Assembly (NCBI GenBank): GCA_003649205.1
Contig: QMRC01000001.1
Location: 140,767-204,766 of the forward strand
Origin: Thermoprotei archaeon
Lineage (GTDB): Archaea > Thermoproteota > Thermoprotei > Thermoproteales > B15-G16
DNA length: 64,000 bases
Reading direction: 5' to 3'
Shown piece by piece: positions 42,749 to 50,171 of this stretch (its first letter is position 1; each line of letters opens with the position of its first letter). The position numbers and the translations under genes were made by a program. The notes under the pieces were generated by a model. That model worked only from the letters and a program-made list of their open reading frames with translations, was not told the origin of the DNA and made no database searches.

Positions 42749-44032
42749 ATGAATCATAAACGAAATTTAAGTTGGGACAACGTGGATCAGTTAGGTGATT
42801 CCCTCTTGAGTCTTTCATTGAGGATAAAAGACATCGGTCCTGTATCGGAGTTAAGAGGCGAACTTCCTAGACTAACTGTAGTGTATGGGAGAGTAGGCTC
42901 TGGTAAGAGCTACATCTTCAGAATATTGACACTACTACACCTAGCTCACCAGCTAGCAGAGCTGTGGGGTTTTAGGAAGGGAGGAAGGGAGGACTATGCT
43001 AAGGCATTAGCTAGATTAGTTATGTTGGAGTGTGGTCATTTTGAAGAGGCTTTCTCTGTTGATCCAGAAGTCTTGAGAACTCAGTACGTACCTCATTTCC
43101 TTCTGAAGAGAGGTATGGAGAGAGGTACCTACGAGGTACTTACTTCAGGTAATTTCCTCGCAAGACTTGAGGTATTAAAGAAAGGTATGGACTTAGAGCT
43201 TGGAGATGAGTTTAGTGAGTACGTCATTGTGACCATACCACAGGAGAGGAATCCAGTACTGATACAGCGCGATTTAGAGACTTTCTCAGCTCGCTTAAGG
43301 AAATTGTATGAGAGGTGGGGAACCAGTATACCAATACGTCAGCAGGCTTACCTAGCACTTACCTCTGAACTAATGCGGAGAAGTCCTGTCTACATGCACT
43401 ACCTCATGAATTTACTAGTTGCTACATCCTTTTTCCTAGAAGAGCGAGAGGTTGAATGTATTGAGCTTGGTAGAGATCATAGACTCAAGCTACTTGTTCA
43501 CGACATTGGTGAGGTCCTGATATGTGATGAGTATTCAACAGGGTCCAGCTACTATGACCTTGAGACACCACTCGTACTTCCTCAAGGAGCAATTGACTAC
43601 CTACTACTCACACTACTACTCAAAGCTCTTAGAAAGGCCGCGAGGGAAGTACGTGGTATCAAGTTTTTCCTCGTAGTTGATGAATTCATGGCACACGCAG
43701 ATCCATTACTAACGATGAAGGCACTAGACCTGGTTCTCGAGATACTTTACAGTGAGGAGAGAATAAGCATAGTTCTTGTAACTCACAATCCAGATGTAGT
43801 GAGTAGGTTACTGAACATCCTTCAGCATAGTAAGGAGTTCAGAGAGAGATTACTGAATCAAGTAAAGTTCCTCTACCTCGAGTACTTGTCCGAAAAACAG
43901 GGAGTAGTAGGCCAATTCTCAGGATTGAAGTTAGAGGACAATGTTGTGTTACCCGAAAGAGAAATACCTTGGTTAGAGGAGTATACACGGAAACTCACAT
44001 CACCTACCGAAATACCGAAGGTACCTAGTTGA
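42749..44032 (+). CDS. ABC/SMC-like P-loop ATPase
   Basis: A 427-residue soluble ATPase. Walker A is GRVGSGKS (about 47-54). An extended Walker B, FFLVVDEFMAHADPLL, lies near 305-320, with a THNPDVV H-loop-like segment after it. The layout is that of ABC-type ATPases outside transporters (SMC, Rad50, OLD or AAA_15-like), with a long insertion between the two halves. It lies 9 bp before a PIN-like gene, a two-gene unit that could be a nuclease or defence module. It has no link to PTS chemistry that I can see. Confidence 0.8.
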   Translation: MNHKRNLSWDNVDQLGDSLLSLSLRIKDIGPVSELRGELPRLTVVYGRVGSGKSYIFRILTLLHLAHQLAELWGFRKGGREDYAKALARLVMLECGHFEEAFSVDPEVLRTQYVPHFLLKRGMERGTYEVLTSGNFLARLEVLKKGMDLELGDEFSEYVIVTIPQERNPVLIQRDLETFSARLRKLYERWGTSIPIRQQAYLALTSELMRRSPVYMHYLMNLLVATSFFLEEREVECIELGRDHRLKLLVHDIGEVLICDEYSTGSSYYDLETPLVLPQGAIDYLLLTLLLKALRKAAREVRGIKFFLVVDEFMAHADPLLTMKALDLVLEILYSEERISIVLVTHNPDVVSRLLNILQHSKEFRERLLNQVKFLYLEYLSEKQGVVGQFSGLKLEDNVVLPEREIPWLEEYTRKLTSPTEIPKVPS

Positions 44033-44041
44033 GGTACCTAA

Positions 44042-44473
44042 ATGAGTCTCGTGCTCGATGCATCAGCATTTAAAATACTTGCAAAGCAGAGAAACCTATA
44101 CGACTTATGTAGGATGTTAAGTGAACTAAGTAGAAGAGATGGTCGAAGATACATGATTTTGGTACCGAATTCGCTACTTAAGCTATATGAGCGATTAGTT
44201 CCAAGGCTTAGATTTGAACCTCGAATATTGAAGAGAAGCATCCCATTAGCTATTCCAGAAGCTCAGCAGTATCGAAGCAATAGGCTCTTTCAACAGCTTC
44301 TACGTGATTTAACTGAATTCTTTAGATCTGAAAAGCATACTGGTGCTGAGGAAGATGCTGAGTGGCTAGCAACAGCATTGATGTACCACATAGAGTACAT
44401 AAAGGATGGAGACTTCCTCGTCATAACTCATGGTGAGTACGAGTATAGACGATTTGCATCAGCAAAAAACTAA
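44042..44473 (+). CDS. PIN-like protein paired with the ATPase
   Basis: A 143-residue protein. The start LVLDASAFKIL has the N-terminal Asp of PIN-domain ribonucleases. HTGAEEDAEWLATALMYH (about 99-116) has the acidic helix expected in the centre, and FLVITHGEYEYRRF is at the C-terminal strand. Assignment is from motif pattern only. Coupled to the upstream ATPase with a 9-bp gap, which suggests an ATP-controlled nuclease (inference). Confidence 0.6.
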   Translation: MSLVLDASAFKILAKQRNLYDLCRMLSELSRRDGRRYMILVPNSLLKLYERLVPRLRFEPRILKRSIPLAIPEAQQYRSNRLFQQLLRDLTEFFRSEKHTGAEEDAEWLATALMYHIEYIKDGDFLVITHGEYEYRRFASAKN

Positions 44474-44499
44474 TCGAGCACAGGATACAGCAACTAGGA

Positions 44500-44970
44500 G
44501 AAGCTCACTGGCAACCATGTTGGTACAAAGTTGAGCACCTCTAGACCTCAGTAATCAGTACAAGTAAGAGAATTATCAGCATCTAACTTAACTTCAAACC
44601 ATGTATAGGGTTTCGAGCAATGACCACAAAGCTTACACAGCACTCAAGTACCTGTGACATTAGGTATGTAAGTAATCGCTATCTCTCTGAACTTAAGCTC
44701 ACAAACTCCAGCACAAGCAACTCTCTGAACATTCTACACCATGCCTATGACAATAATGCACTAGCTACGCGTAAGACCCAGGCACATAATCCTGGGATTT
44801 AACCTCTTCACTTCCCTTACTTTACTAACCTCAACATGCCTATGTAATTCAGTATCGTTACAGGTAGTAGGACCGTGAGCCTCCAAGTATTCAAGTAGGT
44901 ATTCAGGGTAATTCCTGTAATTTTTGATTGAGTTCCCATTAGATAGCAGGTCTCTTCATATAGCTTGTCT
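44500..44970 (-). pseudogene. Possible decayed zinc-ribbon protein gene
   Basis: The minus strand shows gene-like fragments in shifted frames. NYPEYLLEYLEAHGPTTC is a helix-turn-helix-like start. RVACAGVCELKFREIAITYI and LCKLCGHCSKPYTWFEV carry paired Cys, but stops interrupt. The 607-bp gap between 44473 and tRNA-Asp has no intact ORF that I believe. Family not recognised; the reading is tentative. Confidence 0.35.
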
Positions 44971-44997
44971 GTATCACATACCCAGCATTTAAAGCAC

Positions 44998-45043
44998 CTT
45001 GCTAACAGGAGTTGCTTGGCAGGAACTGTCGCCTCTTAGCAAG
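44998..45043. repeat. 46-bp imperfect stem-loop with 8-bp perfect arms
   Basis: CTTGCTAA (44998-45005) pairs with TTAGCAAG (45036-45043). The interior contains AGTT...AACT, which can extend the fold. It lies 38 bp beyond the 3' end of the minus-strand tRNA-Asp gene. Possible processing signal, terminator or mobile-element end. Confidence 0.4.
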
Positions 45044-45080
45044 CTTGAAGTTAGGAAGTGTGTGTTAGGTGTAGGGGGTT

Positions 45081-45158
45081 TGGCGCCCCGGCCGGGATTT
45101 GAACCCGGGTCGGCGGAGTGACAGTCCGCCATACTAGACCAGGCTATACGACCGGGGC
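45081..45158 (-). tRNA. tRNA-Asp (anticodon GTC)
   Basis: Minus strand: acceptor GCCCCGG/CCGGGGC, discriminator G, encoded CCA. Anticodon loop CTGTCAC gives GTC. T arm CCGGG-TTCAAAT-CCCGG. No intron. Confidence 0.95.
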
Positions 45159-45369
45159 TGTTACGTCGTCTACCATATCTCCCTACTGCGTTTTTATTCG
45201 TTACTTCATGAATTCCCTTTACTTTGCTATGTGTCTTGCTTCATTTCAGCTGCTCAGTTCACGCATTAGTTTGTTTTTGTTTTTCTGTATTTCTTTTGGT
45301 GTTCTGTCTCTGTGATGTACCTTGTTTTTGGTCATTGTTTTGTGTGGTGTTTCGTCCTTGGTTTCTTGT

Positions 45370-46182
45370 ATGGTTGTTCTTGTTGTTGGTTTTGATCCTG
45401 GTCTTAAGTCGTATGGTTATGCTGTTGTTTGTCGTAGGTTTGATGTTGTTTTGAGGTTTTGTGATCTTCTTTGTCGTAGGGGTGTTTCTCCTGTTTTGGT
45501 TTGTCGTATTGGTGGTTTTGGTGTTGTTGCTGGTGCTCTTGAGGTTAGTAACTACGTTGATCCTAGGGATTTCGTTGTTGAGTTCTTGCTGAGGTTTAGG
45601 GATTATGTTTCTCGTGGTTCTGATGTTGTTCCTCATTATCGTTACTGTGGTTTTAATTGGTTGATTCCTCATTCTCTTCTACATGATTTGGGGATCTACG
45701 TTGTATCTCCTTCGAGATTGAATAGGGTTATTAGGTGTGCTCTATCTACTTGGTTTAGGAAGTACAAGTATTGTCTGAGGTGTGTTCTTGGTCATCTCTT
45801 CTGGTCGTTGTCTAGGCTCTATCACTTCTATAGGTCTAGGGATGTTGTTGAGATTGTTGTTGCTAGTGAGAGTATCAAGTACGTTTATGCTGGTGGTGAG
45901 GAGCTGTATACTAGGTATGTGTGGAGGAGCGTTGCTAGGATAGCGACTGCAATGTTTAGGTACTGTGTAGCTGGATTCAGTAGGACTGTTATTCTCGATA
46001 ATCGTACTGTTATGCGACTTGTTAAGCGTTGTCCTCTCTGTTTAACTAGGTTACGTAGGAAGAGAGCTAGGTACCTTAGTTGTCCCAGGTGTGGTGTTAT
46101 GCTTCATAGAGATGTTGTTGATGCTGTTAATTATGGTGTCTACGTTGCTCGTATGCTTTGTGATGAGCGATCGGAGCGCTGA
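45370..46182 (+). CDS. Compact RuvC-fold protein with TnpB-like zinc ribbon
   Basis: A 270-residue protein from ATG 45370. RuvC-I lies at the very N-terminus: VVGFDPGLKSYGYAVV with Asp9, the DPG form seen in RuvC resolvases. A RuvC-II-like strand EIVVASES (Glu167) follows. Near the C-terminus is a four-Cys ribbon, CPLC (221-224) and CPRCG (238-242), directly followed by HRDVVDAVNYG (Asp248), which matches the TnpB/Cas12 ribbon plus RuvC-III signature (HRD.NAA.N). It lacks the N-terminal WED/REC half of TnpB, and no transposase is nearby. Codon use is very rich in GTT, TGT and CGT. Possibly an RNA-guided or structure-specific nuclease; function not known. Confidence 0.72.
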   Translation: MVVLVVGFDPGLKSYGYAVVCRRFDVVLRFCDLLCRRGVSPVLVCRIGGFGVVAGALEVSNYVDPRDFVVEFLLRFRDYVSRGSDVVPHYRYCGFNWLIPHSLLHDLGIYVVSPSRLNRVIRCALSTWFRKYKYCLRCVLGHLFWSLSRLYHFYRSRDVVEIVVASESIKYVYAGGEELYTRYVWRSVARIATAMFRYCVAGFSRTVILDNRTVMRLVKRCPLCLTRLRRKRARYLSCPRCGVMLHRDVVDAVNYGVYVARMLCDERSER

Positions 46183-46207
46183 GGAGGTGATGATGCATTG
46201 CTGACCT
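46158..46207 (+). ncRNA. Candidate C/D-box sRNA overlapping the RuvC-gene stop
   Basis: The order fits an archaeal C/D guide RNA: TGATGA (46161-46166, C), 12 nt, CTGA (46179-46182, D'), 5 nt, TGATGA (46188-46193, C'), 7 nt, CTGA (46201-46204, D). The D' box contains the stop codon of the RuvC-like gene. The second guide interval is short (usual 8-12 nt), and I could not check rRNA targets. Confidence 0.5.
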
Positions 46208-46217
46208 AGCTAATTTT

Positions 46218-46266
46218 CCGCACCCGAGAGGTGCGGGGGCGATCAGTCCGCCGTCTGAACTCTTTT
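46218..46266 (+). terminator. GC-rich double hairpin followed by T5
   Basis: CCGCACC-CGAGA-GGTGCGG (46218-46236) is a perfect 7-bp stem. A weaker stem GGCG/CGCC (46238-46252) follows, then TTTTT at 46262-46266. In this AT-rich genome such GC islands usually mark structured RNA. It may be a terminator, or the 3' domain of a non-coding RNA made from the end of the RuvC-like gene. Confidence 0.5.
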
Positions 46267-46301
46267 TACTAACTGACTGACTGTGTGTTGTGGTGATGCT
46301 C

Positions 46302-47099
46302 ATGGTCTTGCTGTGGCTTCTCGGTACTGGTGCTGCTGAGGGTATTCCTGTTCATGGCTGTCACTGTACTGCATGTATGGAGGCTAGGAGGAATCCGCTG
46401 TATAGGAGGAGACAGGCGACTTACCTCGTTGATACAGGTAACTTAGTGATGTTACTTGATTGTGGTTCTCAGGAGGTTGTTCATAGGGAGCTTCTCGATG
46501 TTGAGATTGATTACGTCTTTATATCTCATCCTCACTTAGATCACGTAACTGGTATACATGATCTTAGGTGGAGTAAGCAGAGTAAGCAACCTACTTTGGT
46601 CATTAACCGTAGGTTCATGTACTGTGATGAGATGACTTACCTAATACCTAGGTTGAGGATCTTCTCTGTTGAATACTATGAGGAAGGTAGTGTGTATAGG
46701 TTGTGTGATGGTACTAGGATCACTCCCATTAGGTTGAGGCACGGTGATTTACCTACGTATGGCTTCCTCATCGATTGTGGTAAGGTTATTGCGTATCTTC
46801 TCGATACGAAGGGTCTTCCTCAGGAATCTCTGAAGTTGCTTAGAGAGTACAGTATTGATGTTGCTCTAGTTGACTCTACATTTGGTAGTGGATACGTAAG
46901 TGATGCTCACAATACCGTTGTTGATGCTCTTGAGTTCTCACGTATGCTCAATGTTAGGAAGCTCGTGTTGACCCACATCTCGCACAATGTTACAGGTGGT
47001 ATGAGAGAGATTGAGGAGCTTGCTAGGAGGTACGTGAAGGAGCTCTCAGTTAACTGTGAGATTTTAATTGCTCTCGATGGTATGGAGATTCACCTATAG
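46302..47099 (+). CDS. PhnP-like metallo-beta-lactamase-fold phosphodiesterase
   Basis: A 265-residue MBL-fold hydrolase. The start LLGTGAAEGIPVHGCHCTAC is the PhnP signature (GTG.A.G.P..C.C..C, extra zinc site). The metal motif HPHLDH is at about residues 76-81, with later ligands in LLDTKG and the C-terminal LTHISHN. It probably cleaves cyclic or di-ester phosphates of small molecules or nucleotides. ATG 46302 matches the family start best; GTG 46290 and ATG 46296 are in frame. Confidence 0.87.
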   Translation: MVLLWLLGTGAAEGIPVHGCHCTACMEARRNPLYRRRQATYLVDTGNLVMLLDCGSQEVVHRELLDVEIDYVFISHPHLDHVTGIHDLRWSKQSKQPTLVINRRFMYCDEMTYLIPRLRIFSVEYYEEGSVYRLCDGTRITPIRLRHGDLPTYGFLIDCGKVIAYLLDTKGLPQESLKLLREYSIDVALVDSTFGSGYVSDAHNTVVDALEFSRMLNVRKLVLTHISHNVTGGMREIEELARRYVKELSVNCEILIALDGMEIHL

Positions 47100-47108
47100 T
47101 AGCAAACT

Positions 47109-47116
47109 TTTTATAC
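47109..47116 (+). promoter_or_regulatory. TATA box of the ribbon-helix-helix gene
   Basis: TTTTATAC sits immediately upstream of the palindromic operator. The expected transcript start, about 25 bp downstream, falls just before ATG 47148. Confidence 0.6.
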
Positions 47117-47117
47117 T

Positions 47118-47135
47118 TGTAATACATGTATTACA
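47118..47135. promoter_or_regulatory. Perfect 18-bp palindromic operator
   Basis: TGTAATACATGTATTACA is its own reverse complement. It lies between the TATA box and the start of a gene for a ribbon-helix-helix protein, the classical place for archaeal autorepression by blocking polymerase recruitment. Confidence 0.7.
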
Positions 47136-47147
47136 GTGGTGACATGT

Positions 47148-47645
47148 ATGGGTGAGCGAAGTGAGAAGAAGGTACTGAGTGTTAGAGGTGTTGACGAGGT
47201 TACTTATCGTGAATTTGTTGCTACTGCTAAGGAACTTGGTAAGACTGTTGGTCAGGCATTGACTGAAGCTATGAGACTGTACTTACTGTTTGCTAAATCT
47301 GCATCTACTGCCCTCTCATCACTAGCCAATAACATTAATGCTTTGAAGAAGTTGACTAAAAATGCCCTATCAGCAGCATCTGAGGGGTTTAGGGAGGTTA
47401 TCCCTGAAACCATTAGTAATATCGATGAATTAGAGGTTGGTAAGGCTGATTTAGAGGCTCTTGGTAAGAGAGTTACGTTCAACAACATTAAGAGGCTCAT
47501 ATTTAGAGAAGATGTCGATAGAGAGACCTTCGAAAAGTATGTTGTCAGCATATCGAATATTGATGAATTAGTAATTCCTAGTACGCTACCTAGGTTGCTA
47601 GTGCTTGCAAGGTGTTGTAATGTTAAGAAGTTAGCTGTTAGATAG
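47148..47645 (+). CDS. Ribbon-helix-helix DNA-binding protein, probable autorepressor
   Basis: A 165-residue protein. The N-terminal ribbon-helix-helix (KKVLSVRGVDEVTYREFVATAKE, then LGKTVGQALTEAMRLYLLF, about residues 7-50) is followed by a helical linker and a C-terminal beta/alpha part with two SNIDEL repeats (ISNIDELEVG, ISNIDELVIP). ATG 47148 is chosen because the GTG at 47136 directly abuts the operator and lies at the expected transcript start. Likely binds the palindrome upstream. The C-terminal domain could sense a ligand; family not recognised. Confidence 0.75.
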   Translation: MGERSEKKVLSVRGVDEVTYREFVATAKELGKTVGQALTEAMRLYLLFAKSASTALSSLANNINALKKLTKNALSAASEGFREVIPETISNIDELEVGKADLEALGKRVTFNNIKRLIFREDVDRETFEKYVVSISNIDELVIPSTLPRLLVLARCCNVKKLAVR

Positions 47646-47701
47646 GTTTAATTCTCGTAAGATTTTTCTAGCTCTCTCTCACTTCCCTCTTTTGTGATTG
47701 T

Positions 47702-49087
47702 ATGAGGAGGACGAAGATAATAGCTACCATTGGGCCTTCTAGTAGATCTTATGATATACTGTTTAGGTTGGTCCTTGAGGGTGTTAGTGGTTTTAGGCTG
47801 AATTTCGCTCATGGTACTCATGAGGAGAAGCTTGAGGAGGCTAAAGCTGTTAGAGCTATTGAGCGGGAGCTAGGTACCTACGTTACTATTGTCTGTGATC
47901 TATCTGGTCCAAGTGTGAGGTTAGGTAAGGTACCTGAGTTCTACGTTCATGAGGGTGAGCAAGTTCATTTAGTGTACTCCGATGTTGGTAAAGCTGAGGA
48001 AAAGGAGGTACCTGTACCTGTTAGGCAGTTCTTTGAAGTTCTTGAGGATGGCGACATCGTCCTTATTGACGATGGTAGGGTTTGGCTTCGTGTAGATAAG
48101 ATACGTAGGGATAGAGTGGTGTGTACAGTCTTGACCAGTGGTGCTATTAGACCTGGTAAGGGTATAGGTATTAAGGGTAAGGACTTAGAGTTACCTCCAC
48201 TAACTAGCAAGGATGTCGAGGACATTAAGTTCTGTGTAGCTAATGGAATTGTCGATTACTTTGCACTATCATTCGTTAAGCGTGGCGATGACGTTAAGAT
48301 ACTGAGAGACTTACTAAATGACCTCGGTGCCGATGATGTTGGTATACTAGCTAAGATTGAAACTAAGAGTGCTGTTGATAGGGTGGATGAGATTGTTCAG
48401 CAGAGTGATGGTGTTATCATTGCTCGTGGTGATCTAGGTATTAGTCTTGGTCTTGAGAAGGTACCAATTGTTCAGCATGAGATCGTTAGGAAGTGTAGGT
48501 ACAGTGGTAAACCGTCGATAATAGCTACGCAGATTCTCGAGTCAATGGTTGAGTCACCAGTACCCACGAGAGCTGAGGTCGTTGACATCATGGTGTCAGT
48601 ACAGGAAGGTGTCGATGCTATCTTACTAACCAATGAAACTGCTATTGGTAAATACCCAGTGACCTGTGTTACGTGGTTGAAAAGAGTCTTACTGGAGGCA
48701 GAGCAGAGGTATCAACCTGAACAAGTTGATGCTACTGATGACCTCTACGATAAATTCGCTAGAGGTGTTGCCTCTCTAGCTGACTTCATCGGTGCTAAGC
48801 TACTGATCTTTACAAGGAGAGGAACAACAGCTAGGAGGATAGTGAAGTATAGACCGAGAACAGCAATCTACGTAGCAACACCAAGTGAGGTCATTGCTAG
48901 GAGGCTCAACGTCATGTGGGGTGTAAAGTCATTTGTAATTGAGGAGAGAGATGTCAGTAAGGCGCTCGATAAATTCCTTGAGCACCTAAAGGAGAGGGGT
49001 GACTTAACGTACGGTGATATCGTCATACTGACAGGTGGTATGAGAGGAGGAGCAACAGACTTAGCAAGAGTAGAGATTGTCAGGTAG
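47702..49087 (+). CDS. pyk: Pyruvate kinase
   Basis: A 461-residue glycolytic enzyme converting PEP and ADP to pyruvate and ATP. Landmarks are TKIIATIGPSS at the N-terminus, RLNFAHGTHEEK, the catalytic-site block ILAKIETKSAVDRVDEI, ARGDLGISLGLEKVPIVQ, and ATQILESMVESPVPTRAEVVDI. The RLNFAHG block has Ala where Ser is usual (RLNFSHG). It competes with PTS enzyme I for PEP. Monocistronic, with overlapping convergent 3' ends with the next gene. Confidence 0.95.
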   Translation: MRRTKIIATIGPSSRSYDILFRLVLEGVSGFRLNFAHGTHEEKLEEAKAVRAIERELGTYVTIVCDLSGPSVRLGKVPEFYVHEGEQVHLVYSDVGKAEEKEVPVPVRQFFEVLEDGDIVLIDDGRVWLRVDKIRRDRVVCTVLTSGAIRPGKGIGIKGKDLELPPLTSKDVEDIKFCVANGIVDYFALSFVKRGDDVKILRDLLNDLGADDVGILAKIETKSAVDRVDEIVQQSDGVIIARGDLGISLGLEKVPIVQHEIVRKCRYSGKPSIIATQILESMVESPVPTRAEVVDIMVSVQEGVDAILLTNETAIGKYPVTCVTWLKRVLLEAEQRYQPEQVDATDDLYDKFARGVASLADFIGAKLLIFTRRGTTARRIVKYRPRTAIYVATPSEVIARRLNVMWGVKSFVIEERDVSKALDKFLEHLKERGDLTYGDIVILTGGMRGGATDLARVEIVR

Positions 49088-49568
49088 ATACATCTCTCTT
49101 ACCCAGCTTCTCTATGAATTCACAACATCGTCTAACTAAGTCAGGTCTCCTAGCGTCAATAACTACATCAACAGAGTACCTATGTGCAACACCACCATCC
49201 TCACTACTTCTGAACGAAATTACAACATCAACTCTCTGTAGGTAGAACGGTGCTTCGGTAGCGAATTCAGACATCACCCTATTAGCTAGCGCTATAGCTG
49301 TCTCAAGATCAGGTACATCAGGTACATGAATTTGAACAACATTACCACGATTGAGAGTAATAGGTCTAAAACCTCTCATCTGTAGCCTACGAATGTAGTC
49401 AAGAGGTACATACGGTGGTTCAGAGACAGCTCTAAAAGCCTCCATGATATCCTCACGAGATCTAGCTAACACAGCAACCTTACCAATGAAGTACACCCTA
49501 AGCTTACTAACATCAACACCCAGTACCTCAGCTACCTTAGAGAGAACCTCACACATAAGTACACCCAC
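49080..49568 (-). CDS. Conserved-looking hypothetical protein
   Basis: A 162-residue soluble alpha/beta protein without recognised motifs. Segments such as VYFIGKVAVLARSREDIMEAF and VVQIHVPDVPDLETAIALANRVM suggest a ferredoxin-like or similar fold. It converges on pyruvate kinase with an 8-bp overlap. Confidence 0.6.
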   Translation of the reverse strand: MGVLMCEVLSKVAEVLGVDVSKLRVYFIGKVAVLARSREDIMEAFRAVSEPPYVPLDYIRRLQMRGFRPITLNRGNVVQIHVPDVPDLETAIALANRVMSEFATEAPFYLQRVDVVISFRSSEDGGVAHRYSVDVVIDARRPDLVRRCCEFIEKLGKRDVST

Positions 49569-49656
49569 AGAGATCTTTGAGAACAGGAATAAGTACTTTG
49601 AAGCTTAGGGAAGTAGAGTGAAGTGAGAAGTACACTGTTGGTGGTGTTGGTTAGTC

Positions 49657-49887
49657 GTGATTTCTGGGTACCTAATTACAACCGTCAGTATCATAGTAAC
49701 TGTAGTGTCGTCAGCTGCTACTTTAGCTTATTGGCTTGGTAGAAAACTTACTCGTATCGAGTATGAGGTAAGTACCTTGAGAAGGATGATTAAGGGTCTT
49801 GCAGAAGCTTCAGTGGAAGCACACTCAATAGCTATGGAGTACCCGTCACTAAAGGGATTCTTGAGAGGAGTGAAGTCGATTATTTGA
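49657..49887 (+). CDS. Small membrane-anchored protein with coiled tail
   Basis: A 76-residue protein starting at GTG 49657. One N-terminal TM helix (about 4-26) is followed by a charged helical region (RKLTRIEYEVSTLRRMIKGLAEAS). It overlaps the next small gene by four bases (TTGA), so they are coupled. Function unknown. Confidence 0.6.
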   Translation: MISGYLITTVSIIVTVVSSAATLAYWLGRKLTRIEYEVSTLRRMIKGLAEASVEAHSIAMEYPSLKGFLRGVKSII

Positions 49888-50120
49888 GGAAGAGAGTTAG
49901 TGCTGTGTACAGTATGCATGTGAGATCCAATCCTGCAATTAGTGAAGAGGAGTTGAGACTAATTAAGGAGTTCATTGCTAAGGATCCAGATGAAGTAACT
50001 CTTGAAGAGTGTGAGCGAGTTTACGATGCTGAAACTGGAGATTTGAGAGGATTCTACGCAGCTATATACGCAACCTACGTTAGGGGATACCTCATAAGCA
50101 AGAAAGCTAGAAAGAGATGA
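49884..50120 (+). CDS. Small soluble protein coupled to the membrane-anchored one
   Basis: A 78-residue charged helical protein beginning at TTG 49884, which overlaps the preceding stop. Contains EEELRLIKEFIAKDPDEVTLEECERVY. No recognised motif. The radical SAM gene starts 51 bp downstream. Confidence 0.6.
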   Translation: MRKRVSAVYSMHVRSNPAISEEELRLIKEFIAKDPDEVTLEECERVYDAETGDLRGFYAAIYATYVRGYLISKKARKR

Positions 50121-50171
50121 GCAGTAGCGCCATACCACGCCCCTTATATTCTCTCTCAACAAGGTAACTAC

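Noticed and set aside
44768-44795. CCCAGG/CCTGGG hairpin
   Set aside because: Six-base stem with an 8-nt loop, no clear T-tract and no adjacent transcript end; weaker than the other structures reported.
45259-45672. 137-codon minus-strand ORF rich in Asn and Thr opposite the RuvC-like gene
   Set aside because: Its composition is the mirror of the GTT/TGT-rich plus-strand gene. It has no domain, and the plus-strand frame has clear RuvC and zinc-ribbon motifs.
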